Shown here: piece after piece, positions 19,900 to 30,162 of the stretch
Layout: the number at the start of each line of letters is the position of its first letter
How positions within the stretch are numbered: position 1 is the stretch's first letter
NCBI GenBank assembly: GCA_002746305.1
Contig: NVWV01000006.1
Span: forward strand, 1 to 64,000
Direction: 5' to 3'
Source of the DNA: Bacteroidota bacterium
GTDB lineage: Bacteria > Bacteroidota > Bacteroidia > NS11-12g > UBA9320
DNA: 64,000 nt
The notes under the pieces: generated by a model
What the model saw: the letters and a program-made list of their open reading frames with translations, nothing else
Told to the model about the DNA's origin: nothing
Database searches by the model: none
Program-made: the position numbers and the translations under genes

Positions 19900-22800
19900 T
19901 TAATCAAAGGTGATTTCAATACCCAAACCTCTCAATTCGTGAAGTAATACATTAAATGACTCAGGAAGTCCTGGCTCTACCATATTTTCACCCTTAACAA
20001 TAGCCTCATACGTTTTAGCCCTACCCACGATATCGTCAGATTTCACGGTTAAGATTTCACGAAGTATGTTAGCAGCACCGAATGCTTCAAGTGCCCAAAC
20101 CTCCATCTCACCAAAACGCTGACCACCAAATTGTGCCTTACCACCAAGCGGTTGCTGAGTAATAAGAGAATATGGTCCGATAGAACGTGAGTGCATCTTA
20201 TCATCCACCATGTGTCCTAGTTTAAGCATATACATTACACCTACTGTAGTACGTTGATGAAATTTCTCTCCAGTAAGACCATTGTATAACTGAGCAGATC
20301 CATTCGTCGGTATTCCCGCCTTATTTACTTGCTCATCTATATCCTCTTCAGTTGCTCCATCAAATATTGGTGTACCAAAATTGATTCCCATTTCAATTCC
20401 AGCCCAACCTAAAACAGTTTCATAAATCTGTCCAAGGTTCATACGAGAAGGCACACCTAACGGATTAAGCACAATCTCAACTGGAGTTCCATCTTCTAAG
20501 TATGGCATATCCTCTTCAGGAACTATCTTAGCAACGATACCTTTGTTACCGTGTCTACCTGCCATCTTATCTCCTACTTTAAGTTTTCTCTTCTTAGCAA
20601 GATAAATCTTAGCAAGTTTCAATATACCTGTAGGCAATTCATCTCCTACACTAATAGTGAATTGCTCTCTCTTATAGGTAGTAGATATTTCAGTAAACTT
20701 ATTCTTATAGTTAGCAAGTATCTCTCCAATTAACGCATTCTTCGCTGCATCGGAAGTCCAATTGTTATATGAAACAGTTGCGAAATCAATTGTAGCTAAA
20801 TTCTTAAGCGTAAACTTAGTACCTTTAGGTATCATATCCTCATAGTACACATTTTGTACTCCTGCAGAAGTTTTACCTGAAACTACTTTGTAAAGCTTTT
20901 CTAAAAGAAGAGCTCTTAGTTTATCCAATTCACCAAGATGATCGTTTTCTAACTTAGTTAGTTTCGTCTTATCTTCAGCTTTGTTTGCTCTATCCTTCTT
21001 TCTTCTAACAAAAAGTTGCTTTGCTACAACCACACCCTCTTTTGAAGGAGTAGCTTTTAGAGAAGCATCTTTTACATCACCAGCTTTGTCTCCAAATATC
21101 GCTCTAAGAAGCTTTTCTTCAGGAGAAGGTTCTGACTCTCCTTTTGGAGTAATCTTACCTATAAGAATATCGCCTTCTTTTATTCTAGCACCTACTCTTA
21201 TAAGACCATTCTCATCAAGATTTTTAGTAGCTTCCTCACTTACGTTTGGAATATCATTGGTAAGTTCTTCAATACCACGTTTGGTATCTCTCACTTCTAC
21301 ATCATGCTCTGTAATATGAATAGAAGTAAAGTAATCATCTTTAACTACTTTTTCCGAAATTACAATCGCATCCTCAAAGTTATAACCTTGCCATGGCATA
21401 AATGCCACCTTTAGGTTTCTACCTAAAGCAAGCTCACCACCTTGTGTACCGTAACCTTCACTCAATACTTGACCTTCTACTACCTTATCACCTTTCATTA
21501 CAAGAGGTCTAAGATTTACAGTCATGTTTTGATTTGTTCTTCTAAACTTAGTAAGGTAATATGTTCTCACATCGCCTATAAAGCTAGCTAGCATAGCCTC
21601 ATCAGTTAGGTCATACCTAATTCTGATTTCATTTGCATCAACATATTCTACTATACCCGTACCTTCGGATACCAACTGTGTTCTAGAATCCTTTGCAACT
21701 TGTGCTTCAAGACCTGTACCAACAATAGGAGCCTCTGGATTCATAATAGGGACAGCCTGACGTTGCATGTTAGACCCCATCAATGCACGGTTAGCATCAT
21801 CATGCTCCAAGAATGGAATCAATGATGCAGCTATAGAAACAATCTGATTTGGAGCTACGTCCATATAATCAATCTTGCTCTTATCTTCGATTGGAAAATC
21901 TCCCTCAAACCTAGCCTTAATTAAGTCTGTGGTAAGATTACCTTTTTTATCTATAGGAGAATTTGCTTGTGCAATAAGGTGATTATCTTCCTCCTCTGCA
22001 CTAAGGTAAACTACATCTTCATCTATTTTAACTCTTCCTTTTTCAACTTTAAGGTAAGGAGTCTCAATAAATCCTAAACTGTTAATTTTAGCGTGTACAC
22101 ATAATGAAGAAATCAAACCAATGTTTGGCCCCTCTGGTGTCTCAATAGTACAAAGACGACCATAGTGTGTATAGTGAACGTCTCTCACCTCAAATCCAGC
22201 TCTTTCTCTTGAAAGACCACCTGGACCTAGTGCAGACATTCTCCTTTTGTGCGTTACCTCAGCTAGTGGATTTGTTTGATCCATAAACTGAGAAAGCTGA
22301 TTAGTACCAAAGAAAGAGTTGATTACTGACGATAATGTTCTTGCATTCACAAGATCCGTAGGTGTAAACACCTCATTATCTCTAATATTCATTCTCTCAC
22401 GAATGGTTCTAGCCATACGAGCAAGACCTACACCAAATTGATTGTAAAGTTGCTCTCCAACAGTTCTTACACGTCTGTTACTCAAGTGATCGATGTCATC
22501 AACATCAGTTCTTGAATTTACAAGCTCTACTAAGTACTGTATGATTGAGATAATATCTTCATTTGTTAAAACTCTGATATTATTCTCTATATTTAATTCT
22601 AATTTCTTATTGATACGATATCTACCAACTTCTCCAAGATCATATCTTTTATCTGAGAAGAATAATCTTTCGATAATACCACGAGCAGTTTCTTCATCAG
22701 GTGGATCAGTATTTCTTAACTGACGGTAGATATGCTCTACAGCTTCCTTACCTGAGTTAGATGTATCTTTCTGTAATGTGTTAAGAATAATTTGAAAATC

Positions 22801-23706
22801 GTTCTTATCATCATTGTCCTTGCTCAAGATAATGGTTTTAACACCAGAATCAAGAATCTCAGCCATATGATCTTCTTCAAGAACAGTATCTCTTTCAATT
22901 ACAACTTCGTTACGTTCGATAGATACAACTTCACCTGTATCCTCATCTACAAAATCTTCAATCCAAGAACGTAGAACTCTTGCTGCAAGTCTTCTACCTT
23001 GAACCTTTTTAAGACCAGCTTTAGTAACCTTTACTTCCTCGGCTAAACCAAATAGGTCTAAAATATCTTTATCCGTTTCGTAACCAATAGCTCTTAGAAG
23101 CGTAGTTACTGGGAATTTTTTCTTACGATCGATGTAAGCATACATAACGTTATTCACGTCAGTAGCAAACTCTATCCAACTACCTTTGAAAGGAATAATT
23201 CTAGCTGAATAAAGCTTTGTACCATTGGTATGGTAACTCTGTCCAAAGAAAACACCGGGAGACCTATGTAGTTGAGATACAATTACACGCTCAGCACCAT
23301 TAATAATAAAAGAACCTGTTGGGGTCATGTAAGGCAATGTTCCAAGATATACATCTTGAACTACAGTCTCAAAATCCTCATGTTCTACATCATTACAGCT
23401 AAGTTTTAGCTTTGCTTTTAAAGGTACAGCATGTGTTAAACCACGCTCTATACACTCTTGAATAGTATATCTAGGTGGATCAACAAAATAGTCTAAAAAT
23501 TCAAGTACAAAGATGTTTCTGGTATCCGTGATTGGAAAATTCTCACTAAATACTTTGAACAAACCTTCGAACTTTCGGTCTTCAGAAGAAGTCTGAAGCT
23601 GAAAGAACTCTTGAAATGATTTCAACTGTACATCTAAGAAATCTGGGTAGTCAATCACCTTAGCGATTCTACCAAAATTTATTCTTTCGTTATATTTTGA
23701 TGACAA
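19900..23706 (-). CDS. rpoB: DNA-directed RNA polymerase subunit beta
   Basis: 1268 residues. The rifampicin-pocket region ([32 protein letters not shown]) is present without an obvious resistance change. The active-site block ([19 protein letters not shown]) and the C-terminal [18 protein letters not shown] follow. The start is TTG (23706-23704): an in-frame stop lies three codons upstream and no ATG fits, so this essential gene appears to use a weak start codon. A hairpin with a T-tract separates it from rplL, which may tune polymerase relative to ribosomal protein output. Confidence 0.98.
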   Translation of the reverse strand: MSSKYNERINFGRIAKVIDYPDFLDVQLKSFQEFFQLQTSSEDRKFEGLFKVFSENFPITDTRNIFVLEFLDYFVDPPRYTIQECIERGLTHAVPLKAKLKLSCNDVEHEDFETVVQDVYLGTLPYMTPTGSFIINGAERVIVSQLHRSPGVFFGQSYHTNGTKLYSARIIPFKGSWIEFATDVNNVMYAYIDRKKKFPVTTLLRAIGYETDKDILDLFGLAEEVKVTKAGLKKVQGRRLAARVLRSWIEDFVDEDTGEVVSIERNEVVIERDTVLEEDHMAEILDSGVKTIILSKDNDDKNDFQIILNTLQKDTSNSGKEAVEHIYRQLRNTDPPDEETARGIIERLFFSDKRYDLGEVGRYRINKKLELNIENNIRVLTNEDIISIIQYLVELVNSRTDVDDIDHLSNRRVRTVGEQLYNQFGVGLARMARTIRERMNIRDNEVFTPTDLVNARTLSSVINSFFGTNQLSQFMDQTNPLAEVTHKRRMSALGPGGLSRERAGFEVRDVHYTHYGRLCTIETPEGPNIGLISSLCVHAKINSLGFIETPYLKVEKGRVKIDEDVVYLSAEEEDNHLIAQANSPIDKKGNLTTDLIKARFEGDFPIEDKSKIDYMDVAPNQIVSIAASLIPFLEHDDANRALMGSNMQRQAVPIMNPEAPIVGTGLEAQVAKDSRTQLVSEGTGIVEYVDANEIRIRYDLTDEAMLASFIGDVRTYYLTKFRRTNQNMTVNLRPLVMKGDKVVEGQVLSEGYGTQGGELALGRNLKVAFMPWQGYNFEDAIVISEKVVKDDYFTSIHITEHDVEVRDTKRGIEELTNDIPNVSEEATKNLDENGLIRVGARIKEGDILIGKITPKGESEPSPEEKLLRAIFGDKAGDVKDASLKATPSKEGVVVAKQLFVRRKKDRANKAEDKTKLTKLENDHLGELDKLRALLLEKLYKVVSGKTSAGVQNVYYEDMIPKGTKFTLKNLATIDFATVSYNNWTSDAAKNALIGEILANYKNKFTEISTTYKREQFTISVGDELPTGILKLAKIYLAKKRKLKVGDKMAGRHGNKGIVAKIVPEEDMPYLEDGTPVEIVLNPLGVPSRMNLGQIYETVLGWAGIEMGINFGTPIFDGATEEDIDEQVNKAGIPTNGSAQLYNGLTGEKFHQRTTVGVMYMLKLGHMVDDKMHSRSIGPYSLITQQPLGGKAQFGGQRFGEMEVWALEAFGAANILREILTVKSDDIVGRAKTYEAIVKGENMVEPGLPESFNVLLHELRGLGIEITFD

Positions 23707-23744
23707 GATTATTTAAATGTTTGGTGTTAATGGAATAAAAAATT

Positions 23745-23786
23745 ATAAAAACGCCAAAAGACCCACTGAAATCAGGGGTCTTTTGG
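23745..23786 (-). terminator. Hairpin attenuator between rplL and rpoB
   Basis: Arms 23754-23764 (CCAAAAGACCC) and 23776-23786 form an 11-bp stem, followed on the minus strand by G then TTTTT and a second T-rich stretch. It lies 18 bases after the rplL stop and about 48 bases before rpoB. In other bacteria a partial terminator occupies this same position and reduces rpoBC transcription. No strong internal promoter is seen between hairpin and rpoB, so read-through must occur. Confidence 0.8.
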
Positions 23787-23804
23787 ACAGTTTATTTTTA
23801 AAAA

Positions 23805-24176
23805 TTACTTAAGTTCAACTTCAGCTCCTGCTTCTTCTAACGCTGATTTTAAAGCATCTGCTTCATCTTTTGAAACATTTTCTTTAATCTCTTTTGGAGC
23901 TGCGTCTACTAATTCTTTAGCTTCTTTAAGACCTAAACCAGTTAGAGTCTTAACCGCCTTTACAACTTGAAGCTTAGCCGCACCTGGAGATTTCAATATT
24001 ACTGTAAATTCCGTTTGCTCTTCTGCTGCTTCAGATGCTGCTGCTGCTGGTGCTGCTGCTGCTGGTGCTGCTGCTGGTTCGATGCCGTGCTCATCCTTAA
24101 GGATAGTTGCCAATTCGTTTACATCTTTCACTGAAAGGTTAACCAATTCATCTGCTAATTTTTTAATGTCAGCCAT
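23805..24176 (-). CDS. rplL: 50S ribosomal protein L7/L12
   Basis: 123 residues: an N-terminal dimerisation helix pair ([20 protein letters not shown]), an alanine/proline-rich flexible hinge (about residues 33-50), and the C-terminal factor-binding domain ([35 protein letters not shown]). It binds L10 to form the stalk that recruits translation GTPases such as EF-Tu, encoded a few kilobases upstream. ATG start, 37 bases after rplJ. A hairpin follows the stop. Confidence 0.98.
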   Translation of the reverse strand: MADIKKLADELVNLSVKDVNELATILKDEHGIEPAAAPAAAAPAAAASEAAEEQTEFTVILKSPGAAKLQVVKAVKTLTGLGLKEAKELVDAAPKEIKENVSKDEADALKSALEEAGAEVELK

Positions 24177-24213
24177 TTTCTTTTTTGTTTAAAATTTTGT
24201 GTTTGTAATAAAA

Positions 24214-24735
24214 TTAATTTTCTCTCTCGGATAACGTTTTTAATAAACCTGCAATGGTGTTTCCTCCTGATTGTAACGCGGAGATAACATTTGTTGCTGG
24301 TGAACGTAAAATTCCGATAATTTCTCCAACGAGTTCATCTTTAGTCTTAAGATCTACTAGAACTCCTAGTTGATCGTCGCCTATGAAAACGTCAGAATTG
24401 ATGTAAGCACCTTTAAGTAACGGTCTATCACTTTTTTTACGAAACTCTTTAATAGCGATAGCAGGTGACTTAGGATTGGAAGCAAATAAGAGTGCCGTTG
24501 TGCCTACTAATGTGTCTTTAAGCTCGCCCCACTCAATATCACCACGCTCTAAAGCTTGGTGAACATAAGTGTTTTTAATAACTTGCATTTTAACTCCATT
24601 TTTATGCAACAACTTACGTAAGTCGTTATTAGAATTTGCAGATAGGTTAGAACTATCAGTTACATATACGTACTGATACTCTTTTAGGTTACCTACTAAC
24701 TCATCTATTATAATATTTTTTTCGTCTTTGTTCAT
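24214..24735 (-). CDS. rplJ: 50S ribosomal protein L10
   Basis: 173 residues. The N-terminal RNA-binding domain (KNIIIDELVGNLKEYQYVYV, NNDLRKLLHKNGVKMQVIKN) and the C-terminal helix that docks L7/L12 dimers are present. It is the base of the ribosomal stalk. The space to rplA is only 25 bases, so there is no room for the long L10 leader that controls this operon in Escherichia coli; autoregulation, if any, must use a different site. Confidence 0.97.
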   Translation of the reverse strand: MNKDEKNIIIDELVGNLKEYQYVYVTDSSNLSANSNNDLRKLLHKNGVKMQVIKNTYVHQALERGDIEWGELKDTLVGTTALLFASNPKSPAIAIKEFRKKSDRPLLKGAYINSDVFIGDDQLGVLVDLKTKDELVGEIIGILRSPATNVISALQSGGNTIAGLLKTLSEREN

Positions 24736-24760
24736 TTCTATATTTATTGAAGAATTAAAC

Positions 24761-25456
24761 TTAATCGATCAATGATTTTGGATCAATTTTTATACCTGGA
24801 CTCATTGTACTAGACATAGTAATACTTTGAAAATACGCTCCCTTAGAAGCACTAGGCTTCAATCTATTCAATGTGTCAATTAGCTCTTTTGCATTCTCGT
24901 AGATTTTATCTTTCTCAAAAGACACTTTTCCTACAGATGTATGAATGATTCCAGTCTTATCAACTTTAAAATCAATTTTACCTGCTTTTATTTCTGTAAC
25001 AGCCTTCCCTATATCCATAGTAACTGTTCCACTTTTAGGATTAGGCATCAAGTTTCTTGGACCTAAAACACGACCCAATCTACCAATTTTACCCATTACT
25101 GCTGGCATAGTAATAATTACATCAACGTCTAACCAACCACCCTCAATTTTTGTAACATACTCGTCCAATCCAACGTAATCAGCACCTGCATCTTTTGCTT
25201 CTTGCTCCTTATCCGGAGTTACAAGAGCCAAAACACGAACTTCTTTACCCAGTCCATGTGGAAGAGAGGCTACACCTCTAACCATTTGGTTTGCCTGTCT
25301 TGGATCTACACCAAGTTTCACATCTAAGTCAACCGAAGGGTCAAACTTAGAAGTTGTAATTTTCTTTACAATCTCACTTGCGTCCTGCAGGCTATGTAAA
25401 GCGTCCCTATCATACTTGGATAGAGCTTCTTTTCTCTTTTTTGAAATTTTACTCAT
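24761..25456 (-). CDS. rplA: 50S ribosomal protein L1
   Basis: 231 residues with the L1 signatures [51 protein letters not shown] and TIKAGK-like [17 protein letters not shown]. It binds 23S rRNA at the L1 stalk and is involved in release of deacylated tRNA. ATG start 19 bases after rplK, in the standard L11-L1 order. Confidence 0.98.
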   Translation of the reverse strand: MSKISKKRKEALSKYDRDALHSLQDASEIVKKITTSKFDPSVDLDVKLGVDPRQANQMVRGVASLPHGLGKEVRVLALVTPDKEQEAKDAGADYVGLDEYVTKIEGGWLDVDVIITMPAVMGKIGRLGRVLGPRNLMPNPKSGTVTMDIGKAVTEIKAGKIDFKVDKTGIIHTSVGKVSFEKDKIYENAKELIDTLNRLKPSASKGAYFQSITMSSTMSPGIKIDPKSLID

Positions 25457-25475
25457 TGTTTATATGCGATAACTC

Positions 25476-25919
25476 TTAATTATCTTCCGGAAACTGTCCG
25501 GTTACAGTAATACCCATACTACGTGCAGTTCCCGCTACCATTTTCATAGCAGAACCAACTGTCATAGCATTTAAATCTTCCTTTTTGTCTTCAGCAATAG
25601 CCCTAACTTGATCCCAAGTAAGTTTTGCAACTTTGACTCTATTTGGTTCAGACGATCCACTTTTCTTCTTAACAGCTTCCAAAATCTGGGCTGCAGCTGG
25701 TGGTGTCTTGATAATAAAGTCAAAAGAGTTGTCTTGATAAACAGTAATAACAACTGGTAATACTTTACCCGCTTTATCTTGTGTTCTACCATTGAATTGC
25801 TTACAGAAGTCCATGATGTTAACACCTTTAGCACCTAGTGCCGGACCTACTGGAGGTGCAGGATTAGCTGCTCCACCTCTTACTTGTAATTTTACGTATC
25901 CTTTAATTTGCTTTGCCAT
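25476..25919 (-). CDS. rplK: 50S ribosomal protein L11
   Basis: 147 residues. The N-terminal domain ([32 protein letters not shown]) and the C-terminal rRNA-binding domain ([38 protein letters not shown]) are complete. L11 forms the GTPase-associated centre, and in bacteria that have RelA it is needed for its activation on stalled ribosomes. ATG start only 4 bases after nusG. Confidence 0.98.
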   Translation of the reverse strand: MAKQIKGYVKLQVRGGAANPAPPVGPALGAKGVNIMDFCKQFNGRTQDKAGKVLPVVITVYQDNSFDFIIKTPPAAAQILEAVKKKSGSSEPNRVKVAKLTWDQVRAIAEDKKEDLNAMTVGSAMKMVAGTARSMGITVTGQFPEDN

Positions 25920-25923
25920 AAAG

Positions 25924-26478
25924 CTATTCTTTTTCTACTTGTATGTAATTAAGTTCCAATGGTGTTTTTCTACCGAAAATCTTCACCATCACTTTTAACT
26001 TCTTCTTTTCTTCATTGACTTCCTCAATGACTCCACTAAATCCATTGAAAGGACCGTCTGTAACCTTTACAAACTCTCCTACAATGTATGGATTCAATGC
26101 ACTTTCTCCCTCTTGATTGCTTTCATCCACTTGTCCAAAGATTCGGTTCACCTCACTCTGCCTCATTGGAACAGGCTCACCATCTTGGCCTAAGAATCCC
26201 ACAACTCCATTCACTGATCTTATAGTTGGTACAACTTCACCAACTAAATGAGCATGAACTAATATATATCCTGGAAAGTAACTCTTCTCCTTAGAGGTTT
26301 TCTTACCATTCTTTATCTCATAAACCTTTTGAGTAGGTATTAAAATCTCAGGTACATATTTAGTAAGTTTGGCGTATAAAAGTTCAGACTCAATAATAGC
26401 CTTTACTTTCTTTTCCGAACCACTGATAGCACGTACAACGTACCACTTAAATTCATCCTGAGCTTGTTTTACTTCCAT
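25924..26478 (-). CDS. nusG: Transcription termination/antitermination factor NusG
   Basis: 184 residues. The NGN domain ([59 protein letters not shown]) is followed by the KOW domain ([20 protein letters not shown]). It binds the RNA polymerase clamp and couples transcription with translation or Rho. ATG start, 13 bases after secE, in the conserved secE-nusG-rplK order. Confidence 0.98.
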   Translation of the reverse strand: MEVKQAQDEFKWYVVRAISGSEKKVKAIIESELLYAKLTKYVPEILIPTQKVYEIKNGKKTSKEKSYFPGYILVHAHLVGEVVPTIRSVNGVVGFLGQDGEPVPMRQSEVNRIFGQVDESNQEGESALNPYIVGEFVKVTDGPFNGFSGVIEEVNEEKKKLKVMVKIFGRKTPLELNYIQVEKE

Positions 26479-26491
26479 CTCTTTAGTGTAT

Positions 26492-26689
26492 TTAGGATCC
26501 CAACATACTATAAAGAATCTCCATTACTTTACCAAAAGACTTGTCTATCAATAAAATTACAAGAGCAAAAAGAATAGAAGCAATCACAACAATTGCTGTA
26601 CTACTTCTCAGTTCTTCCCACGTTGGCCAAGTCACCTTATTTATCAACTCATCCGTTGTCTCTTTCCAGATTTCTACTATCCTACTCAT
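26492..26689 (-). CDS. secE: Preprotein translocase subunit SecE
   Basis: 65 residues with one membrane helix (STAIVVIASILFALVILLID) after the conserved amphipathic part (TDELINKVTWPTWEELRSST). This short form is usual outside enterobacteria. It clamps the SecY channel in the inner membrane. ATG start 17 bases downstream of tRNA-Trp. Confidence 0.95.
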   Translation of the reverse strand: MSRIVEIWKETTDELINKVTWPTWEELRSSTAIVVIASILFALVILLIDKSFGKVMEILYSMLGS

Positions 26690-26706
26690 TGTTTCTTCTT
26701 AATTTG

Positions 26707-26779
26707 CACGGGTGGAGAGACTCGAACTCCCGACACCTGGTTTTGGAGACCAGTGCTCTACCAACTGAGCTACACCCGT
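26707..26779 (-). tRNA. tRNA-Trp (CCA)
   Basis: A 73-base cloverleaf on the minus strand with acceptor arms ACGGGTG/CACCCGT, D-arm GCTCAGTTGGTAGAGC, anticodon loop CTCCAAA and T-arm GGGAGTTCGAGTCTCCC-like. The discriminator is G and the 3' CCA is not encoded. It lies between tuf and secE, a position conserved in many bacteria. Confidence 0.97.
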
Positions 26780-26791
26780 TTCTGCCTTTAA

Positions 26792-27979
26792 TTATTCTAT
26801 TACTTCAGTAACCTGACCCGCACCTACTGTTCTACCACCTTCTCTGATAGCAAACTTAAGTCCTTTTTCCATTGCTACTGCATTGATAAGTTCAACAGTG
26901 ATACTTACGTTGTCACCTGGCATTACCATCTCAGTACCATCTGGTAACATGATTTCTCCTGTTACGTCAGTTGTTCTAAAATAAAACTGTGGTCTGTACT
27001 TATTAAAGAATGGAGTATGACGTCCACCTTCTTCTTTTGAAAGTACATATATCTCAGCTTTAAACTTCGTGTGTGGAGTTACTGAACCTGGAGCTACAAT
27101 TACCATACCTCTTTTAATATCAGTTTTCTCAATACCTCTTAGAAGAATACCAGCGTTGTCACCAGCTTGACCTCTATCAAGAAGTTTTCTAAACATTTCA
27201 ACTCCAGTACAAGTAGACTTTAATTCTTCAGCACCCATACCTATAATATCTACAGCATCACCAACATTGATAACACCTCTTTCTATTCTACCTGTAGCAA
27301 CTGTACCTCTACCTGTAATTGAGAATACATCCTCAACTGGCATAAGGAAAGGTTGATCTGTCAAACGTGGAGGAACAGGAATCCAAGAATCAACAGCATC
27401 CATAAGCTCATTAACAGTAGCAACCCACTTATCGTCTCCGTTCAATGCTCCAAGTGCAGAACCTTGGATAATTGGAGTGTTATCTTCATCAAACTCATAG
27501 AAACCTAAAAGTTCTCTAATTTCTATTTCAACAAGCTCTAACAACTCCTCATCATCTACCATGTCAACTTTATTCATAAACACAACCAACTTAGGAACAC
27601 CAACTTGTCTTGCAAGAAGGATATGTTCTTTCGTTTGAGGCATAGGTCCATCAGTAGCAGCAACCACCAAAATAGCACCATCCATTTGAGCAGCACCCGT
27701 TACCATGTTTTTTACATAATCAGCGTGACCAGGACAATCTACGTGTGCGTAGTGTCTATTTTTCGTTTCATACTCGATGTGAGCTGTGTTAATAGTAATA
27801 CCTCTTTCCTTCTCCTCTGGAGCCGAATCAATAGTACTGAAATCTGTTTTCTCGGCTAGTCCTTGACTAGCAAGTACAGAACTGATCGCTGCTGTCAGGG
27901 TAGTTTTACCGTGATCTACGTGCCCGATAGTTCCAATGTTTACATGTTCTTTCGAACGATCAAATTTTGCTTTTGACAT
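26792..27979 (-). CDS. tuf: Elongation factor Tu
   Basis: 395 residues from the ATG at 27979. An open frame runs 27 codons further upstream but passes into the tRNA-Thr gene and is not coding. G-domain motifs [22 protein letters not shown] and NKVDMVDD are intact, followed by domain 2 ([13 protein letters not shown]) and domain 3 ([20 protein letters not shown]). It delivers aminoacyl-tRNA to the ribosome. It sits between tRNA-Thr and tRNA-Trp in one transcript with the tRNA cluster. Confidence 0.98.
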   Translation of the reverse strand: MSKAKFDRSKEHVNIGTIGHVDHGKTTLTAAISSVLASQGLAEKTDFSTIDSAPEEKERGITINTAHIEYETKNRHYAHVDCPGHADYVKNMVTGAAQMDGAILVVAATDGPMPQTKEHILLARQVGVPKLVVFMNKVDMVDDEELLELVEIEIRELLGFYEFDEDNTPIIQGSALGALNGDDKWVATVNELMDAVDSWIPVPPRLTDQPFLMPVEDVFSITGRGTVATGRIERGVINVGDAVDIIGMGAEELKSTCTGVEMFRKLLDRGQAGDNAGILLRGIEKTDIKRGMVIVAPGSVTPHTKFKAEIYVLSKEEGGRHTPFFNKYRPQFYFRTTDVTGEIMLPDGTEMVMPGDNVSITVELINAVAMEKGLKFAIREGGRTVGAGQVTEVIE

Positions 27980-28018
27980 GATAAAAAATTTATTCTTTCT
28001 TTTTAATAATAAATGTAG

Positions 28019-28090
28019 AGCCAACGATGGGAATTGAACCCACGACCTCTTCCTTACCAAGGAAACGCTCTACCCCTGAGCTACGTCGGC
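28019..28090 (-). tRNA. tRNA-Thr (GGT)
   Basis: A 72-base cloverleaf with acceptor GCCGACG/CGTTGGC (one G-U pair), anticodon loop TTGGTAA, T-loop TTCAATTC and discriminator T. CCA is not encoded. It lies 39 bases upstream of the tuf start codon. Confidence 0.96.
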
Positions 28091-28219
28091 TTATAAAAAT
28101 AAACACCGCACCTACAAGACATAGATCAAGAGGAAATGAGTGTCTCATCTCTAACTCAAACTAAAAAATGCGAAACACTAAATTCCGCACGCTTTCAGAG
28201 CTTACACCCAAAAGCATTG

Positions 28220-28292
28220 AGCGGGAGACGAGGCTCGAACCCGCGACCTACAGCTTGGAAGGCTGTCGCTCTACCAACTGAGCTACTCCCGC
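28220..28292 (-). tRNA. tRNA-Gly (TCC)
   Basis: A 73-base cloverleaf with acceptor GCGGGAG/CTCCCGC, anticodon stem ACAGC/GCTGT enclosing CTTCCAA, and discriminator T. The 129 bases between it and the downstream tRNA-Thr contain no gene. Confidence 0.97.
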
Positions 28293-28316
28293 ATACATAT
28301 TGCTTATTTTTTATCG

Positions 28317-28397
28317 TGGGGAGAGTAGGATTCGAACCTACGTAGCCGAAACAGCAGATTTACAGTCTGCCCCATTTGACCGCTCTGGTATCTCCCC
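28317..28397 (-). tRNA. tRNA-Tyr (GTA)
   Basis: An 81-base class II tRNA with acceptor GGGGAGA/TCTCCCC, anticodon loop CTGTAAA and a long variable arm before the T-arm (GTAGGTTCGAATCCTAC). The discriminator is A. Confidence 0.96.
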
Positions 28398-28408
28398 AAA
28401 TAAAAAAG

Positions 28409-28481
28409 AGCCGCCTATTGGACTCGAACCAACGACCGGCTGATTACAAATCAGCTGCTCTACCAACTGAGCTAAGGCGGC
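28409..28481 (-). tRNA. tRNA-Thr (TGT)
   Basis: A 73-base cloverleaf with acceptor GCCGCCT/AGGCGGC, anticodon stem GCTGA/TCAGC enclosing TTTGTAA, and discriminator T. It is the first tRNA of the cluster, 72 bases after the promoter box. Confidence 0.97.
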
Positions 28482-28553
28482 AATATGCTTAAAATCAGCA
28501 GGTTAACTCAAAGAACTTAACACTTTTTCTAACCCCGCTTATTTTAAGGAGGG

Positions 28554-28583
28554 CAAAGGTAAGTATTTTTTCATAAGTACAAA
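28554..28583 (-). promoter_or_regulatory. Promoter of the tRNA-tuf-secE cluster
   Basis: On the minus strand TTTG (28583-28580) and TACCTTTG (28561-28554) are separated by 18 bases, matching the Bacteroidota housekeeping consensus TTTG-N18/19-TAnnTTTG. The site lies in the 168-base gap between hpf and tRNA-Thr and points at the tRNAs. The tRNA-tuf unit can therefore be transcribed independently of rpsU-xerC-hpf. Confidence 0.75.
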
Positions 28584-28649
28584 TCCTTTGAATAAAAAAA
28601 TATCATATTTTTTTGAGATAGCATTTTGATGATATAATTAGACTAATAT

Positions 28650-28949
28650 CTAGAAAACTTCTGCTTTCCCTTTATATCGCTTCACCTGAGTCTTCAGAGC
28701 ATCTACTGCTACATCTGTGGCAGCCTCAAAAGACTGGCCAATTTCCGTTTGTATAAAACTATTATGCTTAGCATTTACCTTTATCTCTACAATCTTATTT
28801 TCCTTCATAGAAGTATTTTCAACTTTAAGAAACACTTGAGCATCTATAATCCCATCATAAAATGTCTCTAGTTTTTCTAATTTCTTTTCTATGAAATCCT
28901 TTAATTTCTGATCTGCTTTAAAGTGAATTGCTTGAATTTGCGTGTTCAT
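28650..28949 (-). CDS. hpf: Ribosome hibernation-promoting factor, HPF/YfiA family (short form)
   Basis: 99 residues covering only the S30AE ribosome-binding domain (IQAIHFKADQKLKDFIEKKL, IVEIKVNAKHNSFIQTEIGQ, DALKTQVKRYKGK). The C-terminal dimerisation domain of long HPF is absent. It binds the 30S subunit near the decoding centre in stationary phase and protects idle ribosomes. It lies 28 bases after xerC on the same strand, and a promoter for the tRNA cluster follows it. Confidence 0.93.
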   Translation of the reverse strand: MNTQIQAIHFKADQKLKDFIEKKLEKLETFYDGIIDAQVFLKVENTSMKENKIVEIKVNAKHNSFIQTEIGQSFEAATDVAVDALKTQVKRYKGKAEVF

Positions 28950-28977
28950 GTTTTTGTTTTTTTTGGTTAACGTTTAA

Positions 28978-29868
28978 CTAATCTGAAAAAGGGTGAGTAT
29001 CTTTATACACTTTCTTCAACTGAGCTATATCATTGTGAGCATAAATTTGGGTAGCACTCAGGCTGCTATGACCCAACAACTCTTTTATAGCATTTATATC
29101 AGCACCATTTTGAAGTAAGTGTGTTGCAAAACTATGTCTCAATATATGAGGGCTTCTTTTATCGGCAAAAGTTTGTGCAAGTAACTTATTCACTAAACCA
29201 TACACCCATTTCTCACTCAATTTCTCTTGGTCGAAGTTACAAAAAAATAAAGCTGAAACAATGGAGTTTTCCTTTTTTATGCGAATAAAATCGTCCAAAT
29301 GACGTATGCTCTCTTTACCCAGAGGAATAATTCTTTCCTTATTTCCTTTCCCTAGAACTTTAAGTTCTGACCTATCCGTTGAAAGATCTGTGCTCTTTAG
29401 ATTGATTAGCTCAGACCTTCTCATACCAGTACTATAAAACAAAGCAATGATATTGAATGCTAATGCACTCTCAAAATCTACAACTTCAGATTCCAGCTTT
29501 TCCAATAACGCTGACATCTCAGACACCTTAACATAGGAAGGTATCTTCTTTCTGATTTTGGGTAGCTGAATTTCGAGACTGGGTAAGAAATTTATTCTAT
29601 TTGTTACGAAAAGAAATTTCGCATATGAACGCACTGCACTCACTTTTCTATGAATACTCTTTTCTACTATTCCGTTTACCGCAAGATGCCGGACCCATTT
29701 GCGAACTGACTTTATTTCGGGTGCAACATTTTTAGCATTCCCCAAAGACAAAAACATCAGGTACTGAGACACATCACGTACATAAGCATGAGCAGTATGT
29801 ACAGAGTAATTACGCTCCTTTAAGAGGTAATCTTCAAATAAATAGATGTAAGATTTCTCGGCACTCAA
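28978..29868 (-). CDS. xerC: Tyrosine recombinase XerC/XerD family
   Basis: 296 residues. The N-terminal SAM-like core-binding domain (SYIYLFEDYLLKERNYSVHT) precedes the catalytic domain with the expected residues: Arg in STGMRRSELINL, Lys in GKGNKERIIPLG, HxxR in HILRHSFATHLL, His in LLGHSSL, and Tyr in ATQIYAHN. Such enzymes resolve chromosome dimers at dif during division. The chromosomal rpsU-xerC-hpf order, common in Bacteroidota, argues against a phage integrase. The start is TTG at 29868; no ATG precedes the core-binding domain. Whether it is the XerC or XerD partner cannot be decided here. Confidence 0.9.
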   Translation of the reverse strand: MSAEKSYIYLFEDYLLKERNYSVHTAHAYVRDVSQYLMFLSLGNAKNVAPEIKSVRKWVRHLAVNGIVEKSIHRKVSAVRSYAKFLFVTNRINFLPSLEIQLPKIRKKIPSYVKVSEMSALLEKLESEVVDFESALAFNIIALFYSTGMRRSELINLKSTDLSTDRSELKVLGKGNKERIIPLGKESIRHLDDFIRIKKENSIVSALFFCNFDQEKLSEKWVYGLVNKLLAQTFADKRSPHILRHSFATHLLQNGADINAIKELLGHSSLSATQIYAHNDIAQLKKVYKDTHPFSD

Positions 29869-29923
29869 ACCAGTGCCTAAGTTACAATTTAGAGAAGACT
29901 AAACAAACTTAAGTAAGATTCCC

Positions 29924-30112
29924 TTACTTAGGATTATTCAGAGACTGCTTATACTTAGCTTTAATGACAAGCTTTCTCCTTTTAACAGAAGGTTTGATAA
30001 ACTGTTGTCTTTCTCTCAATTCTTTAACGACCCCAGTTCTTTCAAACTTCTTCTTGTACTTCTTTAAAGCCTTATCGATCGTGTCGTTTTCTTTTAGATT
30101 TATTAATAACAT
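29924..30112 (-). CDS. rpsU: 30S ribosomal protein S21
   Basis: 62 residues, strongly basic, with the S21 features KENDTIDKALKKYKKKFE and LRERQQFIKPSVKRRK. In Flavobacteriales S21 has been linked to holding the 16S rRNA 3' end so that the anti-Shine-Dalgarno sequence is hidden, which fits the lack of Shine-Dalgarno sites in this window. ATG start; it is the first gene of the rpsU-xerC-hpf unit. Confidence 0.95.
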   Translation of the reverse strand: MLLINLKENDTIDKALKKYKKKFERTGVVKELRERQQFIKPSVKRRKLVIKAKYKQSLNNPK

Positions 30113-30128
30113 TTTTATTAAAGGACTG

Positions 30129-30136
30129 CAAATTTA
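30129..30136 (-). promoter_or_regulatory. -7 promoter box for rpsU
   Basis: Minus-strand TAAATTTG, followed by CAG, lies 16 bases upstream of the rpsU ATG. The expected -33 position reads CTG, a partial match. Confidence 0.5.
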
Positions 30137-30162
30137 TAATTTATTTACTGATATCAGCTATA

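Noticed and set aside
24736..24760. L10 leader-type autoregulatory RNA upstream of rplJ
   Set aside because: Only 25 bases separate rplA and rplJ, too short for the known leader structure.
27980..28060. Upstream extension of the tuf reading frame by 27 codons
   Set aside because: It runs into the tRNA-Thr gene; the ATG at 27979 gives the standard EF-Tu start.
28594..28614. A/T-only inverted repeat (AAAAAAATAT-C-ATATTTTTTT) between hpf and the tRNA promoter
   Set aside because: A stem of A-T pairs only with a one-base centre is too weak to call a terminator; it could arise from the A/T-rich background.
28978..29868. Tyrosine recombinase as mark of an integrated element
   Set aside because: Its conserved setting between rpsU and hpf, and the lack of attachment repeats or phage genes, point to the housekeeping Xer enzyme.
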